From assembly GCF_030005555.1 (NCBI RefSeq), contig NZ_JASCQG010000009.1:62001-126000 (forward strand): a DNA stretch of 64,000 bases. The letters are read 5' to 3'. This DNA comes from Empedobacter sedimenti. Its GTDB lineage: Bacteria > Bacteroidota > Bacteroidia > Flavobacteriales > Weeksellaceae. Positions 58,488-64,000 of this stretch are shown in pieces. Made by a program: the position numbers and the translations under genes. Below the pieces are notes generated by a model. That model was not told the origin of the DNA. It saw nothing but the letters and a program-made list of their open reading frames with translations, and ran no database searches. Positions within the stretch are counted from its first letter, which is position 1. Every line of letters begins with the position of its first letter.

Positions 58488-58512
58488 AGTGGCTAAAAAG
58501 TCACTTTTTTAT
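58488..58512. terminator. Right copy of interrupted terminator
   Basis: The second copy of the 18-bp direct repeat (58488-58505) forms the same stem-loop and keeps its TTTTTT tail. It lies at the stop codon of the phosphatase gene. Confidence 0.7.
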
Positions 58513-59264
58513 TTCTCTAAATATAACTCTTCCATTAGTTGAAGATCAATTCCTAAAATATCAGTTAAATAGTTCTCGACAGATCCAAAATTAGTTTCAA
58601 TAACTTCAAATGATTTTCCTAAATATTCTGGATAAACTTCAATTAAGTATTTATAATCAGGATTGATTTTTAAGATGTGAGCGTATTTCTGTTCCAAATA
58701 AAAATTTGAATCCATATAATCATCCAAAATAGTTTCAAAATCAACTTTCAGAGCAGCTAAAATCATAGCTGTTGCAAAACCTGTTCTATCTTTTCCAGCA
58801 GTACAATGAAATAAGATTGGTGTTCTGTTTTTGTGCTGAATAATATCAAAGAATTTTTTGTATTGCATTTGACACGTTTTGTCTAAAACAAAATCTTCAT
58901 AAATGTTACACATAAATTCTTTTGGATTAGAGATTCCTTTTTTAAATTGTTTGACAAGATTTTCAAAATGTCCAGAAGAAATATCTAAATGAACTTCGTG
59001 ATTACAACTGTTCGGAATATGATCAGGATTTTTTAGACGTTCATAAGTTGTTCTTAAATCTATAATTGTTCGGATTGGATAATCATTCAGGATTTCTAAA
59101 TCATTATCTGTCAAGTTTGCTAAATCATCAGATCTAATTAACAATCCTTTTCTTATAACTTGATTTTTTGTATTAATAATTTCGCCTAAATCTCTAAAAT
59201 TAAATCCGCCTTCAAGTGGAAGATTTCTTTCGTTTAGCGTAATTGCTGATAAAGTATTTTCCAT
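58509..59264 (-). CDS. Tyrosine-protein phosphatase (Y_phosphatase3 type)
   Basis: A 251-residue cytoplasmic phosphatase. The catalytic P-loop reads FHCTAGKDRTGFA (HCxxGKDRTG), the form typical of the bacterial tyrosine/serine phosphatase family with phosphoinositide-phosphatase-like activity. The N-terminal block GGFNFRDLGEI and LLIRSDDLANLT, and the general-acid loop region TIIDLRTTYER, match as well. Substrate unknown. It ends within the right flank of the IS, which supplies its terminator hairpin. A 167-bp gap separates it from the divergent siderophore-interacting gene. Confidence 0.9.
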   Translation of the reverse strand: MENTLSAITLNERNLPLEGGFNFRDLGEIINTKNQVIRKGLLIRSDDLANLTDNDLEILNDYPIRTIIDLRTTYERLKNPDHIPNSCNHEVHLDISSGHFENLVKQFKKGISNPKEFMCNIYEDFVLDKTCQMQYKKFFDIIQHKNRTPILFHCTAGKDRTGFATAMILAALKVDFETILDDYMDSNFYLEQKYAHILKINPDYKYLIEVYPEYLGKSFEVIETNFGSVENYLTDILGIDLQLMEELYLEK

Positions 59265-59378
59265 TTTCTATTCGTTTTAGGTAGTTATTTTTTGCACTTA
59301 AAAGTTAAGGGTTTTAATTGAGTTGATGATATTAAAAAAAAGATAAGTTTTTTATTTAACATTTTATTATTTTAATTC

Positions 59379-59423
59379 AATCTAAATTTAGATTATCTTC
59401 GCATATAATTAGAATAAATCTAA
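59379..59423. promoter_or_regulatory. Candidate Fur operator pair
   Basis: A perfect 16-bp palindrome AATCTAAATTTAGATT (59379-59394) and an inverted repeat TTAGA-ATAAA-TCTAA (59409-59423) share the TCTAA half-site. They flank a -7-like TATCTTCG and lie 9-50 bases before the siderophore-interacting gene. Iron control through Fur is inferred from the gene's role and the half-site form. Confidence 0.5.
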
Positions 59424-59431
59424 ATAGCCTG

Positions 59432-60274
59432 ATGGGAGAGAAAGTTAAAATCGCGAAAGAAAAATTCATCTTAAAAAAGAAAGAATTTGTAACACCACAT
59501 CTTATACGCGTTTACTTGGAGAATGATGACGTTTCTTTTTTTGAAGACACAACGCTTGGCGGAACGTGTAAGTTGTTGTTTCCTCCACTGGGAATCCGTG
59601 ATATTCATTATGCAGAGTATGATGAAAAGAATAAAAAATGGATTTCGCCCTCAGAAAAATTCAAACCAGTTTCTCGTACTTATACATTACGTAATATAGA
59701 TGTAGAAAATAATCAAGTGGTAATAGATATTGCTAATCATGGATTGAATGGTCCTGGTTCGCGTTGGGCAAACGAAGCTAAAATTGGAGATAGAATTGGC
59801 GTTTCGATGAAATCGAAAAAGAAAGAATTAGCTCCAAAAACAGACTTTATTTTATTAGCTGCGGATCTTACAGGTTTACCAGTTATTTCAGCAATTATAG
59901 AGTCTTTATCTGCTAAAACAAAAGGAATTGTATGTGTAGAAGTGCCAACGGAAAATGATATTCATACAATTGAAACAAAAGCTAATTTAGAGTTTAAATG
60001 GATTGTTAATCCTGCTGTAGGAAATGGAACAGCGTTGCATACTTTAGTAAAGAAACAAGATTTTCCGAAACGTAAAGACGGAAAGCGTTTTGCTTATGTT
60101 GCGGGAGAATCTAAATCTGTTAAAGAAATAAAATCATTTTTTAAAGATGATTTAGAATGGAAAAAAGACGAATTTTATTGTACATCGCACTGGAAAGCTG
60201 GTAAGGCAGAGAAAAATGCATTAGAAGATTGTCATGATAAAATCGAACAAGAATTATTGATTAAAGTATTTTAA
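59432..60274 (+). CDS. Siderophore-interacting protein (ferric-siderophore reductase family)
   Basis: A 280-residue cytoplasmic flavoprotein expected to reduce ferric siderophores and release iron. The FAD-binding ferredoxin-reductase-type barrel (about 1-125) has KFKPVSRTYTLRNID, whose RxYT segment binds FAD, and ANHGLNGPGSRWANEAKIGD, the SIP-family signature around GPxxxWA. The NAD(P)H domain (about 130-250) includes LLAADLTGLPVISAIIE, FAYVAGESKSVKEIKSFF and a C-terminal YWxxG-like CTSHWKAGKAE. A pair of palindromes upstream suggests iron control. No siderophore genes are nearby. Terminator at 60298. Confidence 0.9.
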   Translation: MGEKVKIAKEKFILKKKEFVTPHLIRVYLENDDVSFFEDTTLGGTCKLLFPPLGIRDIHYAEYDEKNKKWISPSEKFKPVSRTYTLRNIDVENNQVVIDIANHGLNGPGSRWANEAKIGDRIGVSMKSKKKELAPKTDFILLAADLTGLPVISAIIESLSAKTKGIVCVEVPTENDIHTIETKANLEFKWIVNPAVGNGTALHTLVKKQDFPKRKDGKRFAYVAGESKSVKEIKSFFKDDLEWKKDEFYCTSHWKAGKAEKNALEDCHDKIEQELLIKVF

Positions 60275-60297
60275 TCAACTATATAGGGGTATATAAC

Positions 60298-60329
60298 AAA
60301 AAAGCTTCATCTTTTGGTGAGGCTTTTTT
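60298..60329 (+). terminator. Terminator of the siderophore-interacting gene
   Basis: A 13-bp stem with two G-U pairs (60299-60311 with 60316-60328) followed by a short T-run. Confidence 0.75.
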
Positions 60330-60361
60330 GCTATCTTTAAATTTCAAACAAAACCATTTAG

Positions 60362-61081
60362 ATGAAATACTTATTATTGATGTTACTGCCGATTTCTATT
60401 TTTTCTCAAGAAAAGTTTAAGGTTGAATATGAAAGACGATTTTTTATTAATTTGAATGATCCCAATCCTGAGAGTAAAAAATTAAGAGAAGAAGTTTTTT
60501 CTAAGCCTAAATACATCGAACTTTCTGTTGATAAAAATCAATGTTTGTCGAAGGAAGTGGAGAAGATTGATAATTCGCAAGGAACTAATTATAAAATGAG
60601 AGTTATTGGAGGTTTTAAAGATTTAGAAATTTATACAGATTTTGAGAAAAATACTAAAAAAGTTTTACGAGAAATGGATTCTAAAATTTATTCGATCGAT
60701 GATTCGATTACCCAAAATAAGTGGAATTTGACACGAGAAACAAAGAAAATAAATGGTTACGAAGCCAAAAAAGCAATTTTTATTGACAAAGATTACGAGA
60801 ATGTTGCTTGGTATTCAACTTCGATAAAATCTAAATGTGGACCAGAGAATTATGACGGATTACCAGGATTGTTACTTGAACTGAAGAGAACTTCTTTGAA
60901 AGATGAAAAACAATATTCTACTTATAAACTTGAGTCGATACAAGTTGATGATAAGTTAAAAATTCAAATTTCGAATAAAGGAAAACAAGTTTCTAAAGCT
61001 GATTTTGAGAAAATTGAAGACGAATATTATAAAAAAATTGAAGAATCAATGAATCAAAAACAAGGTGTTGATAAAAACTAA
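60362..61081 (+). CDS. GLPGLI family protein
   Basis: A 239-residue secreted protein with a short signal peptide ending IFSQ (about residue 16). The name-giving motif appears as GPENYDGLPGLLLEL at about residues 160-174, preceded by WNLTRETKKINGYEAKKA and WYSTSI, the standard layout of the Bacteroidota GLPGLI family. The family has no known function; members are often periplasmic and found beside TonB-dependent receptors. Here the neighbour is a siderophore-interacting gene separated by a terminator, and clpB converges on the other side. Confidence 0.9.
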   Translation: MKYLLLMLLPISIFSQEKFKVEYERRFFINLNDPNPESKKLREEVFSKPKYIELSVDKNQCLSKEVEKIDNSQGTNYKMRVIGGFKDLEIYTDFEKNTKKVLREMDSKIYSIDDSITQNKWNLTRETKKINGYEAKKAIFIDKDYENVAWYSTSIKSKCGPENYDGLPGLLLELKRTSLKDEKQYSTYKLESIQVDDKLKIQISNKGKQVSKADFEKIEDEYYKKIEESMNQKQGVDKN

Positions 61082-61112
61082 AAAATCCGCTCAATTGAGC
61101 GGATTTTTTACA
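61080..61112. terminator. Bidirectional terminator between GLPGLI and clpB genes
   Basis: A 30-bp perfect palindrome (61080-61109) with A and T runs at its ends. It overlaps the GLPGLI stop codon and lies 25 bases before the clpB end. Confidence 0.92.
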
Positions 61113-61134
61113 CATGAATAAAATCGTAATTTAT

Positions 61135-63747
61135 TTATTGATTAGTTCTGAAAACTAATTTATTATCTCCAGGTTTTTCTTCGAAATAATCGATTAAAAC
61201 CGCATCATTATCATTTATTGTTCCTTTCAAAATTTCTTTCGAAAGTTCATTTAACACATCTTGCTGAATAACTCGTTTCAATGGTCGTGCTCCAAATTGT
61301 GGATCGTAACCTTTTCTTGCCAAGTAATCGACAGCTTCTGGCGTAATATCTAATGTAATATCACGTTGTGCTAATTTCTTCGCAACTCCGCTTAAATAGA
61401 TATTTACAATTCCAGAGATTTGATTTTCGCTCAACGGACGGAACAAAATAATTTCATCAATACGATTCAAAAATTCTGGTCTAAAGTTTTGTTTCAATTC
61501 TTCAAAAACCACATCTTTTGTTTCGTTGTAAATTTGCGGAACATTGTTTTCATTAATATTTGCAAATTTTTCTAAAATCGTATGCGAACCAAAATTCGAT
61601 GTCATAATGATAATCGTATTTTTAAAGTTAACCATACGCCCTTTGTTGTCTGTCAAACGCCCGTCATCCAAAACTTGTAACAAAATATTGAAAACATCTG
61701 GATGAGCTTTTTCAATTTCGTCCAACAAAATAACTGAATAAGGACGACGACGAACCGCTTCTGTTAACTGACCTCCTTCGTCGTAACCAACGTAACCCGG
61801 AGGTGCTCCAACCAAGCGAGAAACCGCATGACGCTCTTGATATTCGGACATGTCGATACGAGTCATTGCATTTTCATCATCGAATAAGAATTCAGCCAAA
61901 GCTTTAGCTAACTCAGTTTTCCCAACACCAGTCGAACCTAAGAATAAGAACGAACCAATTGGTTTTCCTTCGTCACTAAGACCTGCGCGAGAACGACGAA
62001 TTGCATCAGAAACAGCTGTAATTGCTTCTTCTTGTCCAAGGACACGTTTGTGTAATTCACTTTCTAAATTCAATAATTTTTCGCGGTCCGATTGCATCAT
62101 TTTCTGAGCTGGAACTCCAGTCCATTTTGATACAACTTCTGCAATATCATCAGCATCAACAAACTCTTTAACGAGTTTATTTTGTTTATTTTCTTCAAGA
62201 TTATGTTCAGCTTCTTCTAAATTATTTTTTGCATTAACTAAATCTTCAAACTCTAATTTGGAAGCTTTTGCATAATCATAATCACGTTTCGCACGCTCAA
62301 TTTCGAATTTGATATTTTCGATAGATTTTCTTAAATCTTGAACTTCATCGGCACGATTTCTTTCCGCTTCCCATTTCGAATTCAATTGATTTCTTTCATC
62401 TTGAAGATTAGATAATTCTTCTTTCAAAAGGTTCAATTTTTTCTCATCATTTTCACGTTTTATCGCTTCAATTTCGATTTCTAACTGAATAATTCTACGA
62501 TCTAATTTATCTAAATCTTCAGGTTTCGAATTCATTTCCATTCTCAACTTAGAAGCTGCTTCGTCCATCAAATCGATGGCTTTATCTGGTAAAAAACGAT
62601 CTGTAATATAACGTGTTGATAATTTTACAGCCGCAATAATTGCTTCGTCTTTAATTCCAATTTTATGATGTTGCTCGTATTTATCTTTGATTCCACGCAA
62701 AATAGAAATAGCCGATTCTTCATCTGGTTCTTCTACCATTACTTTCTGGAAACGACGCTCTAAAGCTTTATCTTTTTCGAAATATTTTTGATATTCATTT
62801 AAAGTAGTAGCACCAATTGAACGTAATTCGCCACGAGCCAAAGCAGGTTTCAGGATATTTGCTGCATCCATAGCGCCTTCTCCGCCACCGCCAGCACCAA
62901 CAAGCGTGTGAATCTCATCGATGAACAAAATTATTTCTCCATTAGAAGCAGTTACCTCTTTTACAACGGCTTTCAAACGCTCTTCGAATTCACCTTTGTA
63001 TTTTGCACCCGCAACCAAAGCTCCCATATCCAATGAAAAAATTTGTTTATTCAAAAGATTTTCTGGAACATCTCCATTGATGATTCGATGTGCTAAACCT
63101 TCTGCTATAGCGGTTTTACCAACACCTGGTTCACCAATAAGGATTGGGTTATTTTTTGTACGACGTGATAGAATTTGTAAAACACGACGAATTTCTTCGT
63201 CACGTCCAATTACAGGATCTAATTTTCCTTCTTTTGCTAAATCTGTTAAGTTTTTAGCGTATTTGTTTAATGAATTATATGTTCCTTCTGCGTTTTCAGA
63301 AGTTACTCTTTCTCCGTTTCTCAATTCTGTTACTAATTTTTTTGTGTTATCGAATGTTACACCTCTATTTTTTAATAATTGACTTACAGACGAAACATCT
63401 TTGATTATTGCTAATAATAAATGCTCTAAGGTGATAAAATCATCGTTCATCTCTTTCGCAATTTGTTGTGCAGATTGCAAAATTTGGTTAGACGAATTAG
63501 AAAAATGATTTCCTTGTTGACCTTCAATTTTTGGATATTTATTGATTTCTAAATCCAACTCAGGTTTCAACATATCCATTTTTACACCTTGTTTTTCTAA
63601 AATTAATGATAACACGTTTTCATCAACATCGATCATTCCTCCTAAAATATGAGCTGGCTCTATCGCTTGATTTTTATACGCAACTGCGATTTGTTGTGCT
63701 GCTTGAATCGCTTCGCGACCCTTTATAGTAAATTGATTAAAATCCAT
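61135..63747 (-). CDS. clpB: ATP-dependent disaggregase ClpB
   Basis: A hexameric cytoplasmic chaperone that rescues aggregated proteins with DnaK. The 870-residue protein has the N domain (about 1-150), the first AAA+ module with Walker A GEPGVGKT (Lys211) and FIDEIH, a long coiled-coil M domain (about 410-525, the ClpB hallmark), and the second AAA+ module with Walker A GSTGVGKT (Lys610), ILLDEIEKAHPDV and GARPLKRVIQ. No ClpP-binding loop is expected. No clear heat-shock operator (CIRCE-type repeat) is visible upstream. Transcribed alone between the GLPGLI terminator and the cysteine synthase terminator. Confidence 0.97.
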   Translation of the reverse strand: MDFNQFTIKGREAIQAAQQIAVAYKNQAIEPAHILGGMIDVDENVLSLILEKQGVKMDMLKPELDLEINKYPKIEGQQGNHFSNSSNQILQSAQQIAKEMNDDFITLEHLLLAIIKDVSSVSQLLKNRGVTFDNTKKLVTELRNGERVTSENAEGTYNSLNKYAKNLTDLAKEGKLDPVIGRDEEIRRVLQILSRRTKNNPILIGEPGVGKTAIAEGLAHRIINGDVPENLLNKQIFSLDMGALVAGAKYKGEFEERLKAVVKEVTASNGEIILFIDEIHTLVGAGGGGEGAMDAANILKPALARGELRSIGATTLNEYQKYFEKDKALERRFQKVMVEEPDEESAISILRGIKDKYEQHHKIGIKDEAIIAAVKLSTRYITDRFLPDKAIDLMDEAASKLRMEMNSKPEDLDKLDRRIIQLEIEIEAIKRENDEKKLNLLKEELSNLQDERNQLNSKWEAERNRADEVQDLRKSIENIKFEIERAKRDYDYAKASKLEFEDLVNAKNNLEEAEHNLEENKQNKLVKEFVDADDIAEVVSKWTGVPAQKMMQSDREKLLNLESELHKRVLGQEEAITAVSDAIRRSRAGLSDEGKPIGSFLFLGSTGVGKTELAKALAEFLFDDENAMTRIDMSEYQERHAVSRLVGAPPGYVGYDEGGQLTEAVRRRPYSVILLDEIEKAHPDVFNILLQVLDDGRLTDNKGRMVNFKNTIIIMTSNFGSHTILEKFANINENNVPQIYNETKDVVFEELKQNFRPEFLNRIDEIILFRPLSENQISGIVNIYLSGVAKKLAQRDITLDITPEAVDYLARKGYDPQFGARPLKRVIQQDVLNELSKEILKGTINDNDAVLIDYFEEKPGDNKLVFRTNQ

Positions 63748-63843
63748 AGTTTAATAGTTTGTTTTGTTGTTGCTACAAGTTAATCAAAAAAAATTCCAAA
63801 CTAAGATTAAGAAATTATTACTGACTTTTTGACCTATTTGCAT

Positions 63844-63876
63844 AAAAAAAGGAGACATTTTGACAACATCTCCTTT
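63844..63876 (-). terminator. Terminator of the cysteine synthase gene
   Basis: An 8-bp stem (63848-63855 with 63869-63876, 13-base loop) followed by a T-run on the minus strand, 20 bases after the partial gene's stop codon. Confidence 0.8.
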
Positions 63877-63896
63877 CGTTTAAAAATTTTAAGTAT

Positions 63897-64000
63897 TTAA
63901 AACAATCCTTCTACTGATAAATAGCGTTCGCCAGTATCGTAGTTAACAGTTAGTATTTTTGCATTTTTGTCTACTTCATTTAATGTTTTAGCAACTGCAG
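63897..64000 (-). CDS. Cysteine synthase, C-terminal end only
   Basis: The last 33 or so codons of a gene running off the right edge. The visible end reads [19 protein letters not shown] followed by LF and stop. The YDTGERYLS block near the C-terminus is characteristic of O-acetylserine sulfhydrylase (CysK-type) proteins, which make cysteine from O-acetylserine and sulfide with PLP. The PLP lysine and substrate loop lie outside the window. CysK versus CysM cannot be told from this fragment. Confidence 0.72.
   Translation of the reverse strand, partial: AVAKTLNEVDKNAKILTVNYDTGERYLSVEGLF

Noticed and set aside
62921-63382. A 153-codon plus-strand frame inside clpB
   Set aside because: Antisense shadow of conserved ClpB sequence; nothing supports expression.
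63748-63840. CIRCE/HrcA heat-shock operator before clpB
   Set aside because: No TTAGCACTC-type inverted repeat is present in the upstream sequence.

Overview
The window is about 64 kb of AT-rich chromosomal DNA from a Bacteroidota bacterium, most likely a Flavobacteriales member of the Weeksellaceae (Empedobacter / Elizabethkingia / Chryseobacterium relatives). The evidence is the recurring TAnnTTTG promoter element, lipoproteins and signal peptides of Bacteroidota style, Bacteroidota-specific families (GLPGLI, DUF4292, DUF4254, PorG-like DUF6089), a mevalonate pathway, and a secreted glycosylasparaginase that closely resembles the well-known Elizabethkingia (Flavobacterium) meningosepticum enzyme. 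The genus call is inference. Most of the window is core genome. I see no prophage, CRISPR array, restriction or defence island, or SusC/SusD locus. The only mobile element is one IS4-type insertion sequence.

Layout. 0-4.4 kb: end of a cupin gene, tRNA-Phe, cardiolipin synthase, a 46-residue membrane protein, an HdeD-like protein and HMG-CoA synthase. 4.3-8.4 kb: a minus-strand operon (acyltransferase, M1 aminopeptidase, RNase HI, lipoprotein). 8.4-12.5 kb: a lipoprotein, an unusual carboxypeptidase-regulatory-domain/alpha-beta-hydrolase fusion, and pgi. 12.5-17.2 kb: a gene-poor 470 bp stretch, azurin, queE, folD, two small unknowns and gpsA. 17.3-23.7 kb: flippase, dut, a sugar nucleotidyltransferase, a DUF4292 lipoprotein, a degenerate-M23 EnvC-like protein, tatA and DUF4254. 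23.8-35.3 kb: secreted hydrolases (GH89, M1, DPP-IV, S9D endopeptidase) plus rluF. 35.3-38.8 kb: an unknown membrane protein, then the operon mevalonate kinase-UbiA-RluB. 39-46 kb: the envelope-biogenesis run CBS-nadK-porG-like-uppS-bamA-skp-skp. 46-50 kb: rfbD, serS, an Lpp-like repeat lipoprotein, holB. 50-54.5 kb: glycosylasparaginase-cutC-holB facing a GH92 mannosidase. 54.6-58.5 kb: Fur-family regulator, Zn/Cd P-type ATPase, IS4-type element. 58.5-64 kb: tyrosine phosphatase, siderophore-interacting protein, GLPGLI protein, clpB and the end of a cysteine synthase gene.

How it fits together. The envelope genes (cls, plsC, uppS, bamA, two skp, EnvC-like, tatA, the Lpp-like lipoprotein) account for a large share of the window. 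The exported hydrolases (four large peptidases, GH89, GH92, glycosylasparaginase) fit a proteolytic, glycoprotein-scavenging lifestyle. GH92, GH89 and glycosylasparaginase together would attack parts of N-glycans. Metal handling is represented by azurin, CutC, the Fur/ATPase pair and the siderophore-interacting protein.

Most interesting non-coding signals: an IS inserted precisely into a bidirectional terminator with an 18-bp direct repeat; a perfect TGCAAC-TTG-GTTGCA dyad on the zinc-ATPase promoter; three GATAAC half-sites spaced by 22 and 33 bp between the divergent glycosylasparaginase and GH92 genes; paired palindromes in front of the siderophore-interacting gene; and an orphan minus-strand terminator downstream of azurin. 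I found no clear previously undescribed multi-gene system.
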